Source: Ignavibacteriaceae bacterium
Lineage (GTDB): Bacteria; Bacteroidota; Ignavibacteria; Ignavibacteriales; Ignavibacteriaceae
NCBI GenBank assembly: GCA_014860115.1
Contig: JACZKK010000139.1
Coordinates: forward strand, 1-33,485
Length of the DNA: 33,485 nucleotides
Reading direction: 5' to 3'
Below, in pieces: positions 24,177 to 32,211 of this stretch. The notes beneath the pieces were generated by a model. The model was not told where the DNA came from. It did not search any database and saw only the letters and a program-made list of their open reading frames with translations. The position numbers were made by a program, and so were the translations under genes. Position 1 is the stretch's first letter. The number at the start of each line of letters is the position of its first letter.

Positions 24177-25739
24177 ATGATTCCACTTTATTCCACAAAA
24201 CAAATCCGTCAGGTTGATGAATTCGCCATCGCTAAATTGGGTATTCCAGGTACTATTTTGATGGAAAATGCTTCAAGAGAAATCTTTCAAAAGATTGCTG
24301 ACAGAATAGAGCACCTGGATGCACCAAAGATTGGTTTTGTCTGTGGCAAAGGAAATAATGGTGGTGATGGTTTTGCTTCTGCAAGACATTTTTCAAATGC
24401 CGGATATGAGGTTGTAGTAGTTTTTCTCGGAACAGAAAAAGAAATGTCGGATAATTGCAGGTTCAATTATCGGGTATTAAAAAAGCTTTCTACAAAAAAC
24501 AAAAAAACAACTCTTAAAAAGTTCAGCTCAATTTCATCCCTTAACTCATTAAAACACTGTACAATTGTTTGTGATGCATTACTAGGCAGCGGAAGTCAGG
24601 GTGCTCTTAGAGAACCGTATCTTTCGATCATTAGATATTTGAAAAAACTAAAATCAATTAAAGTTGCTATTGACATTTCAACCGGGTTGAATGCTGACAC
24701 TGGCTATGCAGAGAATTATTTTAATGCGGATTTTACAATCACGCTTGGTCAGTTGAAAAAAGGATTGTTTTTTAGCGATGGTTACATTTGTTCCGGTGAG
24801 GTTGAAAAGGGAGGGATTGGAATTCCTGATTCTCTTTATAACAAATTTACCCCAACCGAATTTCTAATTGAACCCGAAGATGCTTTATCAGGATTGCCTG
24901 TAAAAGCAAAAAATCTTCACAAGTACTCTGCCGGAAAGGTGCTGGCGATTGCTGGCTCAGGTTCCTTACCCGGAGCGGCTGTACTGACTGCAACTTCTGC
25001 TTTGAGGATTGGTGCCGGCGCATCAATTCTTTGTTTCCCAAAATCTGTTCGTGAATTTATTCACAAGAAATTGAGAGAGGTTGTTGTTAAGGCTTATGAG
25101 GATTCAGGCAGCGAATATCTCGCTGAAAAAAATATTGATGAACTTCGTGAAAAAATAAAATGGGCTGATGTTGTTGCAATTGGTCCCGGTCTTGGCAGAG
25201 AAAAGGAAACTCAGAAGGCAGTCTTATCTCTTCTAAAAAAATATAAACTTAAAAAAGTTGTCTTAGATGCTGATGGAATCTTTGCATTGGGGAAAGGTAG
25301 ATATAAAAAATTAAATCTAAAAAATTTTGTTCTAACTCCTCATCACGCTGAGTTTGCTTCTTTGATCAGTATTTCAAATTCAGACTTAAAAAGAGATATC
25401 TTGAAATACGGAAAGGATTTTGTTAAAAAAACCGGCGCTTATCTGGTTTTAAAAGGAGCTCCAACAATTATTTTTACTCCAGATGGAGATGCACTAATAA
25501 ATTCCACTGGAAATCCATCTTTGGCAAAATTTGGAACCGGCGATGTGCTAACAGGTTTTATTGCTGGATTACTTGCACAACAAAATGATATTGAAAAAGC
25601 TGTTGTTACTGCGGTTTATCTCCACAGTCTTGCTGCTGATATCCTCGCAGAAAAGCGAACGAAACTGGACATACTTGCTTCGGATATTCAGAGCTATATT
25701 CCTCAAACAATTAAATTCCTGGAAAATTCTATTGTTTGA
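24177..25739 (+). CDS. nnrD: Bifunctional NAD(P)HX epimerase / ADP-dependent NAD(P)HX dehydratase
   Basis: This 520-residue fusion repairs hydrated, inactive NADH and NADPH. Residues 1-215 are the YjeF_N epimerase (NnrE part), with VCGKGNNGGDGFASARH (55-71) and CDALLGSG. From about 230 comes the ribokinase-like YjeF_C dehydratase (NnrD part), with AGSGSLPGAAVL, DADGIFAL, LTPHHAEFA and the ADP-site motif GTGDVLTG (453-460). Both halves look complete. It follows nuoN after 43 bases on the same strand and overlaps the VanZ-like gene. A link to NADH use by complex I is plausible but may be coincidental. Confidence 0.93.
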   Translation: MIPLYSTKQIRQVDEFAIAKLGIPGTILMENASREIFQKIADRIEHLDAPKIGFVCGKGNNGGDGFASARHFSNAGYEVVVVFLGTEKEMSDNCRFNYRVLKKLSTKNKKTTLKKFSSISSLNSLKHCTIVCDALLGSGSQGALREPYLSIIRYLKKLKSIKVAIDISTGLNADTGYAENYFNADFTITLGQLKKGLFFSDGYICSGEVEKGGIGIPDSLYNKFTPTEFLIEPEDALSGLPVKAKNLHKYSAGKVLAIAGSGSLPGAAVLTATSALRIGAGASILCFPKSVREFIHKKLREVVVKAYEDSGSEYLAEKNIDELREKIKWADVVAIGPGLGREKETQKAVLSLLKKYKLKKVVLDADGIFALGKGRYKKLNLKNFVLTPHHAEFASLISISNSDLKRDILKYGKDFVKKTGAYLVLKGAPTIIFTPDGDALINSTGNPSLAKFGTGDVLTGFIAGLLAQQNDIEKAVVTAVYLHSLAADILAEKRTKLDILASDIQSYIPQTIKFLENSIV

Positions 25740-26136
25740 GTATCTGGAAAAAAGAAAAGTCTGGCTGGTTTACGTACCGTTAATCGTATACTGGCTGATA
25801 CTATTTATTGCAACAACTCTTCCAGCGGAAAGATTACCTAGTGTTGGTTTCTCGGATAAAATCAATCACTTCATAGCTTATTTTGTTTTAGCTGTTCTTG
25901 TAAACCTGACGTTGATCTACCAAAGAAAATCAAGGTTTCTTTTTGAAAAGGCACAGATTACGACGGCTGTCATTTGCTTGTTTTACGGTGCCTTAGATGA
26001 GCTTCATCAATTGTTAGTTCCTGGTCGTTCTGCTGAAACCTGGGATTGGGTTGCAGATGCTTTAGGTGCTTTTACCGGAGTTTTAATTGTTTACTTTTTG
26101 ATAAGCAGGCTTAGGTACAGTCTGGAATTTGACTAA
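25732..26136 (+). CDS. VanZ-like membrane protein
   Basis: The 134-residue protein starts at a TTG (25732) that overlaps the end of the preceding gene by eight bases, with GGAAAA upstream. A much longer frame beginning at 25561 is open only because it runs inside that gene. Four membrane helices and the VanZ family motifs are present: SDKINHFIAYFVLAVL (41-56), and YGALDELHQLLVPGRSAETWD followed by WVADALGAFTG. The conserved D-K-H, E-Q and PGR-D residues are all there. The biochemical role of this family is not known. Despite the name there is no evidence of a glycopeptide resistance function, and none of its usual partner genes is nearby. Confidence 0.82.
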   Translation: MFEYLEKRKVWLVYVPLIVYWLILFIATTLPAERLPSVGFSDKINHFIAYFVLAVLVNLTLIYQRKSRFLFEKAQITTAVICLFYGALDELHQLLVPGRSAETWDWVADALGAFTGVLIVYFLISRLRYSLEFD

Positions 26137-26203
26137 GTAAGGGAAAATTTGAGTATCGTTGGAACATTTTTCAAAAATAATTGTAAAAGGAGCAGAAACT
26201 AAG

Positions 26204-26232
26204 TTGACAAAACTATTATCATTTAGTAATTT
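26204..26232 (+). promoter_or_regulatory. Possible promoter of the TonB-like gene
   Basis: TTGACA (26204-26209) is followed after 17 bases by TAATTT (26227-26232), a weak -10 match. It lies 35 bases upstream of the tonB-like start, in a 131-base gap. The -35 match is perfect, the -10 poor. Confidence 0.3.
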
Positions 26233-26267
26233 TTCATCAGTTAAATGCTTTTAATAGGAGAGCTGAA

Positions 26268-26918
26268 ATGAAACTAAAAAATCCAATTGCTGATCTAAGA
26301 CTTAAATACAAAAAAACATTTGAGGTAAGTCTTATCATAGCTCTTGCCATAATGATTGTTGCTTTCAAATTCTTTCCTGATGTTACATCGGGTGGATTAG
26401 AACTTGACGCAACACAGGAACTGTTTACAGTTGAAGATATTCAACAGACTAAACAAGAAAACAGACCACCTCCACCACCTAAGCCGCCAATTCCGATTGA
26501 AGCACCAAGCGATGATGTGTTGGAAGATATTGAAATTGGTGATACCGAAATAGATCTTAGTGAAGAGATGGAAGCTCCTCCACCTCCGAAAGAAGAGAAA
26601 AAGGTAGAAGAAGAACCAACATATTTCGTTGCTGTTGAAGAGATGCCTGAACCAGTGGGTGGAATTAAAGCAATACAAGAAAAAATTGTTTATCCTGAAA
26701 TCGCAAAGCGAGCTGGTGTTGAGGGTAAAGTTTATGTCCTCGCATTTGTTGATGAATCTGGTAACGTAACAAAAGCACAGGTGCTAAAAGGTATCGGTGC
26801 CGGTTGCGATGAAGCAGCGCTCGATGCGGTTCAAAAAACTAAATTTAAGCCAGGCAAGCAAAGAGGCAAACCTGTTAGAGTACAGGTATCCATTCCAATC
26901 ATTTTCAAACTTCAGTAA
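26268..26918 (+). CDS. TonB-family energy transducer
   Basis: This 216-residue protein has one N-terminal membrane helix (about 18-36), a periplasmic proline-rich stretch (RPPPPPKPPIPIEAP, 66-80, and APPPPKEEKK) and a C-terminal TonB domain (about 125-216, GGIKAIQEKIVYPEIAKRAG with the YP motif at 142-143, then GKVYVLAFVDESGNVTKAQV and a closing strand). TonB passes energy from the ExbB-ExbD motor to outer membrane transporters. No exbB, exbD or receptor gene is nearby, so it is a stand-alone copy. The short linker would span only a narrow periplasm. AGGAG lies eight bases before the ATG, and a strong terminator follows, so it is a single-gene unit. Confidence 0.9.
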   Translation: MKLKNPIADLRLKYKKTFEVSLIIALAIMIVAFKFFPDVTSGGLELDATQELFTVEDIQQTKQENRPPPPPKPPIPIEAPSDDVLEDIEIGDTEIDLSEEMEAPPPPKEEKKVEEEPTYFVAVEEMPEPVGGIKAIQEKIVYPEIAKRAGVEGKVYVLAFVDESGNVTKAQVLKGIGAGCDEAALDAVQKTKFKPGKQRGKPVRVQVSIPIIFKLQ

Positions 26919-26926
26919 ATTTTAAG

Positions 26927-26950
26927 AGGCGTCCACCGGACGCCTTTTTT
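26927..26950 (+). terminator. Strong Rho-independent terminator after the TonB-like gene
   Basis: AGGCGTCC-ACC-GGACGCCT makes an eight-pair GC-rich stem with a three-base loop, followed directly by a run of six Ts (26945-26950). It begins eight bases after the stop codon. Confidence 0.93.
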
Positions 26951-27152
26951 AGTTCTCAATTCAACAAAATAAATTAGTCTGCAATTCCTTTTTGAATTTC
27001 AAGAAGGCTTCAAATGTTATTTGATATTGCGTAGTGTGTGTTTAGTTTAAATAGTATGTTTAGTTAAATTTTAATCACTTAATATCAAGAAGATAAAAAT
27101 AATATCCATCCCGGGTTAAATTGTTTGTAAAAGTTGAGTCAATATTTTTGCT

Positions 27153-28175
27153 ATGCCGAACAAATCTCAAAAAAAATATTTAATTATAGTAGTCAGCCTA
27201 TTACTGGCTCAGCTTATATTTCTTCTGGTTGTGAAATATGCGAATCAGGATATTCCTTTAAATTATTTTTCATTTGCAAAGGCTGGAAACATCTTCAACC
27301 TGCTGATTTATGCTGGTATCATTTTCGGGATATTAATCGGTATCAGAAATATCAATCCCGGCATTTCAAATAAAGCAATTGCAACATTTCTTGTAATTAG
27401 CTGGTTATTACTTATTATCTCATTCATCACAACTAAGGTAAAAATTGTTTCAGCAGGTATTTATATCTTTGAGCAGCCAGGAGATAAAGTTTTAACCGGT
27501 CTGCTGTTCTTATTTTTTCTTCTGACTCTTTTTTACTTCTTGATTTTCTTATGGAGCAGAATTATCAGCAAACGCCGATCATCAATTGTGAGGAATATTT
27601 TTAGTACGATGCTGATGCTGATTCTATTCTTGATTTTAACTCTGATCTATATTGATAACGTTGGTTATGCTTCGGGGAGGTGGATTCTTAATAAAAATAA
27701 AAAAAATATTGCAGTCGTTTTAGGTGCTGCAGTCTGGAGTGGGAATATTCCAAGTCCAACACTTTCATCAAGAGTTGATAAAGCTTTGGAACTTCTTGAG
27801 AAGGGATTTGTTGGGAAGATATTGCTAACTGGTGGAAAAGCTCCTGGTGAATTACCCGAGTCCGAAGTTGGTTACGAGTATGCTCGTGTTAAGGGAGTTG
27901 ATACCTCAAAAGTTATTATTGAGAATTCAACATCCTCAACCACCGGTCAAATCAGATGGATCGAAAATAATCTGTTAGCTGATGATAATTCATTCGAGGA
28001 TATCATATTAATCTCAGATGCTTATCATCTACCGAGAGCTATTGAAATAAGCAAATTTTATAATATTGATATAAAGGTTGCAGAATCAGTTCATAAACAG
28101 GATTTTAAGGATAGAATTGCTAATAAAATCAGAGAAAGTATTGCGCTTTTTAATTTCTGGAATTTTGCTTTATAA
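27153..28175 (+). CDS. SanA/YdcF/ElyC-like (DUF218) membrane protein
   Basis: The 340-residue protein has five predicted membrane helices in its first half (about 9-28, 48-64, 77-94, 114-137 and 150-167). A DUF218 domain follows from about 185: AVVLGAAVWSGNIPSPTLSS, KILLTGGKAPGELPESE, IIENSTSSTTGQI and LISDAYHLPRA. DUF218 proteins such as SanA and ElyC act at the cell envelope, and some affect peptidoglycan or undecaprenyl-phosphate metabolism; the exact reaction is unsettled. The extra four helices compared with SanA place it nearer the YdcF/ElyC type. The ATG has no ribosome site, and the gene is preceded by a 200-base gap after the tonB terminator. Confidence 0.85.
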   Translation: MPNKSQKKYLIIVVSLLLAQLIFLLVVKYANQDIPLNYFSFAKAGNIFNLLIYAGIIFGILIGIRNINPGISNKAIATFLVISWLLLIISFITTKVKIVSAGIYIFEQPGDKVLTGLLFLFFLLTLFYFLIFLWSRIISKRRSSIVRNIFSTMLMLILFLILTLIYIDNVGYASGRWILNKNKKNIAVVLGAAVWSGNIPSPTLSSRVDKALELLEKGFVGKILLTGGKAPGELPESEVGYEYARVKGVDTSKVIIENSTSSTTGQIRWIENNLLADDNSFEDIILISDAYHLPRAIEISKFYNIDIKVAESVHKQDFKDRIANKIRESIALFNFWNFAL

Positions 28176-28240
28176 GAAACAGTTTTAATATTAGCAGTAG
28201 GATTATATACTGAAAAGTAAATTTATATTTTGTTCTTAAA

Positions 28241-28717
28241 ATGTTGACAAATAAATCAAAACGAAGAATCGTACGAGAAAAAGTTTTACAGATTTTGTAC
28301 GCTTACGAAATGAATAAGGAATCGCTTCAACCTCTCTCTTTAGAGATTCTTAAAGATGTTACAGATGAAGTTGACAAAGCATTTGCGCAGGAGCTGATTC
28401 GAAAAGTTCTTGCTAATATTGAAGATCTTGATGGAAGAATAATTCAGCGCGTTACGAACTGGGAAATGAACCGGATTGCCTTGATAGACAAGATACTTCT
28501 TAGAATAGGTATTTGTGAACTTCTTCATTTTCCGGACATCCCACCGAAAGTATCGATAAATGAATCAATTGAAATTGCCAAAGATTACAGCACAGCAGGC
28601 AGTGCAAAATTCATTAACGGAATTCTAGATGCTATCCTTGCTGAAGAAAAAAAAGAAGGTAAGCTTAATAAAACGGGCAGGGGACTTGTCGAAGAATCAA
28701 TCTCACCTTCAAGGTAG
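28241..28717 (+). CDS. nusB: Transcription antitermination factor NusB
   Basis: The 158-residue all-helical protein matches NusB along its length: RRIVREKVLQILYAYEMN at the start, the centre RVTNWEMNRIALIDKILLRI, and the closing motif PPKVSINESIEIAKDYSTAG followed by FINGILDAIL. NusB with NusE (ribosomal protein S10) binds boxA RNA in rRNA operons and prevents early termination. A short basic tail after residue 135 is variable in the family. The start has no ribosome site. It is six bases upstream of the MFS gene and probably shares a transcript with it. Confidence 0.95.
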   Translation: MLTNKSKRRIVREKVLQILYAYEMNKESLQPLSLEILKDVTDEVDKAFAQELIRKVLANIEDLDGRIIQRVTNWEMNRIALIDKILLRIGICELLHFPDIPPKVSINESIEIAKDYSTAGSAKFINGILDAILAEEKKEGKLNKTGRGLVEESISPSR

Positions 28718-28723
28718 TAGCGG

Positions 28724-29944
28724 ATGAAAGAAAAAGGCAGAGTTTTTGTCTGGACTCTCTTTGATTTTGCTAACACATCTTTTTCAATAATCGTTGTAAC
28801 TTTTCTTTATGCTGTTTACTTTAAAAAGACAGTTGCCGGAAATGAAGCCATTGGTGATTTGTATTGGAGCATCAGCACAAGTATAGCAATGATCATAACT
28901 GCATTCATCTCGCCTCTGCTTGGTGCAATTGCCGATTACAGTGCCGGCAAAAAAAGATTTCTTGTATTCTTTACGCTTCTTTGTATTCTAGGAACATCTT
29001 CACTTTATTTTATCGGACCCGGACAAATCTTCTGGGGAATTTTTCTTTTTGTGCTTGCTAATGTTGGTTTTGAAGCAGGACTCGTTTTTTATGATGCATT
29101 TCTTCCTGAAATAACAACGCCAAAAAATTTTGGCAGAGTAAGCGGTTACGGTTTCGGTATGGGATATCTTGGTTCATTGGCAACTCTGGCTATTGTGTTT
29201 CCGTTTATAGAAGCGTCGATGATAAAGGAGACTTTTCCGGTAGCTGCATTATTTTTCCTTTTGTTTTCACTCCCATTATTTTTCTTTCTAAAAGAAACCA
29301 GAAATAAAGTTGAACGGACAAAGTCATTTATAGCAATTGGATTTGAGAGAGTCTGGTCAACATTAACACATCTTAAATATTATAAGAACCTTGCCATATT
29401 TCTTGTAGCTTATTTCTTTTACATTGAAGGAGTGAACACAGTTATTTTCTTTTCAGGCAATTATGCAAGCACAACTCTTGGATATTCTGAAATGGAACTA
29501 CTTGTCTTCTTCATTGTGGTTCAAACGACCGCAATTGCAGGTTCGGTTTTGCTGGGAATAGTTGCAGATAAAATTGGGCAGAAGAGAACAATTGTAATTT
29601 CACTCTTTATGTGGCTTGTAACAGTAGCACTAGCATATTTTATTTATGATAAAACAGGTTTTTATGTTGTTGGATTAATTGCAGGTGCTGCGATGGGTTC
29701 TTGCCAGTCAACAAGTCGAAGTCTTATGAGCAAACTAACGCCACCAGAAAAGAAAACAGAGTTCTTTGGGTTTTATTCATTCTTCGGAAAAAGTTCTGCG
29801 ATAATTGGACCTTTGGTGTTTGGATTGGTTAGCTTTCTTTCCGGTAACCAACGAATTGCAATCATCTCCATCGCATTCTTTTTTATTGTTGGATTGCTGA
29901 TCTTGACCAAAGTGAAGGATCCTAAGGTTCAAACCATAGAATAA
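28724..29944 (+). CDS. MFS transporter, UMF1/Atg22-like
   Basis: This 406-residue membrane protein has 12 predicted helices. The opening VFVWTLFDFANTSFSIIVVTFLYAVYF is characteristic of the UMF1 (Atg22-like) branch of the major facilitator superfamily, as are YDAFLPEI and the second-half MGSCQSTSRSLMSKLTPPEKKTEFFGFYSF. Related yeast proteins export amino acids from the vacuole; the bacterial substrates are not known. It probably shares a transcript with nusB. Its stop is ten bases from the stop of the convergent CDF gene, with no hairpin between them. Confidence 0.88.
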   Translation: MKEKGRVFVWTLFDFANTSFSIIVVTFLYAVYFKKTVAGNEAIGDLYWSISTSIAMIITAFISPLLGAIADYSAGKKRFLVFFTLLCILGTSSLYFIGPGQIFWGIFLFVLANVGFEAGLVFYDAFLPEITTPKNFGRVSGYGFGMGYLGSLATLAIVFPFIEASMIKETFPVAALFFLLFSLPLFFFLKETRNKVERTKSFIAIGFERVWSTLTHLKYYKNLAIFLVAYFFYIEGVNTVIFFSGNYASTTLGYSEMELLVFFIVVQTTAIAGSVLLGIVADKIGQKRTIVISLFMWLVTVALAYFIYDKTGFYVVGLIAGAAMGSCQSTSRSLMSKLTPPEKKTEFFGFYSFFGKSSAIIGPLVFGLVSFLSGNQRIAIISIAFFFIVGLLILTKVKDPKVQTIE

Positions 29945-29954
29945 GTTTTTTCAT

Positions 29955-30950
29955 TCAATCCAAAATCTTATAAACCGCTTTCCCAGATGATTTCTCTACA
30001 TTCCACTCAAAATTAATTGTCTTCTCTTCCTTGCGTACTTCACATTTATAGTAACCACAGAACTTACAAAGTTCCGGTACACAGTAATCGAAATGTATTT
30101 TTATTTGTGAATTTGGGAATTCTTTTTCAAGCTCTTCATCAATTCGTTTCTCTTCTGTGTGAGATTGCTCAATCGTGAAATAATAGGGCAGCAGCAAGTG
30201 AAAATCAATAAAAGTTCTGTCACCAGACTGCCAGTAACGTAGTTCGTGAATATCAATCCAGTAATCTTTTTTAATTGAAATTAATCTGTCGGAAATATTT
30301 TTTAGAATTACCGGATTTGTCTCGTGCATCAATCCGCCTATTGATTCTCTTATCAACTTATATCCAGTAAACAAAATATTTAGTGCCACTATTATTGCAA
30401 GGATTGGATCAAGTAAAACAAAATCAGTAATGATAACCAAAGTAATTCCAACTATAACCCCGATGCTAGTAATCGCATCAGTAAGGACGTGCTTTCCATC
30501 AGCTACAAGAGTTAATGAGCTGGTTTTTTTTCCGGTTCGTATCAGATAATATCCAAGCCCCAGGTTTATAACGCCGGCAGCACTTATAAAAATTACACCA
30601 ATGCTGAGCGATTCAAGAGTTGGTCCTGCAATTATATCAAGTATAGCCTGGTATATTATAAAGCCTGCTGCTAAAACAATTAAGAACCCTTCAACACCGG
30701 CAGAAAAGTATTCAACATTTCCGTGTCCGTAAAGGTGGGATTCATCAGCAGGTTTTGAACTAAGGATGATACTGAATAATGCCATACCTGTTGCCGCAAC
30801 GTGAACAACGGATTCTGCAGCATCAGAAAAAATTGCGACCGAGCCAGTTATAAAATATGCCGTCATCTTTGTGATGAACATACCAATACCAATGGTCATT
30901 GATATTATGGCAGCTTTTTTTCTAAGATTTATTTGTTCTGTTCTGTTCAA
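29955..30950 (-). CDS. Cation diffusion facilitator (CDF) metal exporter with C-terminal cysteine cluster
   Basis: This 331-residue inner-membrane protein uses the proton gradient to export divalent metals such as Zn2+, Fe2+ or Mn2+. Six helices (about 12-200) precede a cytoplasmic ferredoxin-like domain (about 210-290). The transport site has the normal HxxxD in helix 5 (DGKHVLTD, with Asp151, His154 and Asp158). Helix 2 reads SDAAESVVH (Asp43, Glu46, His50), where many members have Asp at the last position. The end carries a CxxxxCxxCxxxxC cluster (Cys290, 295, 298, 303) in DYCVPELCKFCGYYKC, uncommon in CDF proteins and probably a metal site. The start is TTG at 30950; no ATG is available in frame. 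It is convergent with the MFS gene. Confidence 0.9.
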   Translation of the reverse strand: MNRTEQINLRKKAAIISMTIGIGMFITKMTAYFITGSVAIFSDAAESVVHVAATGMALFSIILSSKPADESHLYGHGNVEYFSAGVEGFLIVLAAGFIIYQAILDIIAGPTLESLSIGVIFISAAGVINLGLGYYLIRTGKKTSSLTLVADGKHVLTDAITSIGVIVGITLVIITDFVLLDPILAIIVALNILFTGYKLIRESIGGLMHETNPVILKNISDRLISIKKDYWIDIHELRYWQSGDRTFIDFHLLLPYYFTIEQSHTEEKRIDEELEKEFPNSQIKIHFDYCVPELCKFCGYYKCEVRKEEKTINFEWNVEKSSGKAVYKILD

Positions 30951-31009
30951 TATTTCTATGAAAAATAATTATTAAAAACCATATTAAAAATTCCAAGCGA
31001 AACAACGTT

Positions 31010-31045
31010 GTGACTTTGTGGCTAAACTTTTTGCCACGAAGACAC
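31010..31045. repeat. Inverted repeat GTGACTTTGTGGC / GCCACGAAGACAC
   Basis: The arms at 31010-31022 and 31033-31045 pair at 11 of 13 positions, with the perfect inner part GTGGC/GCCAC. It continues as ACCAAGACTCTAAGAAG up to the aminotransferase stop codon. From memory, similar GCCACGAAGACACCAAGA strings occur between genes in many bacterial lineages. It may also end the aminotransferase transcript. Confidence 0.5.
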
Positions 31046-31062
31046 CAAGACTCTAAGAAGCA

Positions 31063-32205
31063 CTAAAGCTCAGATAACTTTTTTCCTGCTTCTCTAAGCA
31101 CGTCATCAGATTTAGCGAAACAAATTCTTATTAATGATCTGCTTTCTCTGTTTTCATAAAAGGGAGATAGTGGAATTACAGCAACACCAATTTCTTTCGT
31201 TAGATATTCAGAAAATTCTATATCTGGTTTATCCGAGATTGAAGAATAATCAAGAATCTGAAAATAGGTACCTGAACACTTTTGACTTTTGAATCTTGAC
31301 TTTTGAATTTCGGACAGAAATACATCCCTTTTATGCTCATAAAAATTTCCCAGCGAAAGATATTTTTCTTCCTGCTTCATAAACTCTGCATACGCATATT
31401 GAATCGGAGTGTTTACCGAGAACACAATAAACTGGTGCATCTTCCGGAATTCTTTAGTTAGACTTTCTGGAGCAGCACAATAACCCATCTTCCAACCGGT
31501 TGTGTGATATGTTTTTCCAAAGGAAGAAATGATAAATGTTCTTTTAGCTAATTCCTCTGAACTTGCGAGGCTAGTATGTTTCTGCCCATCAAAAGTGATA
31601 TGCTCATAAACCTCATCACTCACTATTAAAATTTCTGTTCCTCTTGTAATTTTCTCAAGTTCTTTAATATCTTCTTGAGTGACCAAGCTTCCGGTTGGAT
31701 TATGAGGCGAGTTGATGATTATCAATTTTGTTTTGTGGGAAATCGTATTGCGGACCAAATCCCAATCAAATGAATAATTATTTTGATTTAGAGGAATGTA
31801 AACAGGTATGCCGCCATTTGATAAAATATCCGGGACGTAACTATCGTAAGCCGGTTCAAACACAATCACTTCATCACCAGATTTTACAACTGAAGCAATT
31901 GCTGTATATAATGCCTGAGTTGCACCTGCAGTTACAGTGATTTCATTTTCAAAATCATAGATTTTCCCATAAAGCTTTTCAATTTTTTCTGAAATAGCTT
32001 TTCGTAGATTTAATACTCCCTGCATCGGTGCATATTGATTGAATCCTTTTTTCTGGAAATGATGAACCAGTTCAAGTAATTCATCATCGCAATTCCAGTC
32101 AGGAAAACCTTGTGCAAGATTTATAGCATTATGCTCAATTGACAAACGAGACATTATTGTAAAAATACTTGTTCCCCAATCAGGAAGCTTAGTTTTAATT
32201 TTCAT
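31063..32205 (-). CDS. Methionine aminotransferase, YbdL type (PLP fold type I)
   Basis: The 380-residue cytoplasmic enzyme follows E. coli YbdL closely from end to end: LPDWGTSIFTIMSRLSIEH, INLAQGFPDW, GFNQYAPMQGV, ITVTAGATQALY, FEPAYDSYVPDI, NSPHNPTG, SDEVYEHITF, SSFGKTYHTTGWKMGYC, HQFIVFSVNTP, CSGTYF and LIRICFAK. Lys231 in SSFGK holds the pyridoxal phosphate, Asp197 in SDEVY its ring nitrogen, and Asn169 is the other cofactor contact. The enzyme moves the amino group of methionine (also Phe, His or Gln in relatives) to a 2-oxo acid and is often tied to methionine salvage. Six bases separate it from the Sel1-repeat gene upstream, so the two are probably co-transcribed. Confidence 0.9.
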   Translation of the reverse strand: MKIKTKLPDWGTSIFTIMSRLSIEHNAINLAQGFPDWNCDDELLELVHHFQKKGFNQYAPMQGVLNLRKAISEKIEKLYGKIYDFENEITVTAGATQALYTAIASVVKSGDEVIVFEPAYDSYVPDILSNGGIPVYIPLNQNNYSFDWDLVRNTISHKTKLIIINSPHNPTGSLVTQEDIKELEKITRGTEILIVSDEVYEHITFDGQKHTSLASSEELAKRTFIISSFGKTYHTTGWKMGYCAAPESLTKEFRKMHQFIVFSVNTPIQYAYAEFMKQEEKYLSLGNFYEHKRDVFLSEIQKSRFKSQKCSGTYFQILDYSSISDKPDIEFSEYLTKEIGVAVIPLSPFYENRESRSLIRICFAKSDDVLREAGKKLSEL

Positions 32206-32211
32206 CTTAAA

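Noticed and set aside
25561-26136. Long version of the VanZ-like gene (191 residues)
   Set aside because: The extra 57 residues lie inside the NnrD gene in another frame and have no family similarity. The start at 25732 gives the normal family length.
25732-26136. Glycopeptide resistance gene (from the VanZ name)
   Set aside because: Only the membrane family is shared. No vanA, vanH, vanX or regulatory genes are near, and VanZ-like proteins are widespread in sensitive bacteria.
31063-32205. Insertion in the aminotransferase at the tandem repeat
   Set aside because: From memory the protein aligns without a gap to E. coli YbdL across this stretch and all catalytic residues are present, so the enzyme is treated as intact.
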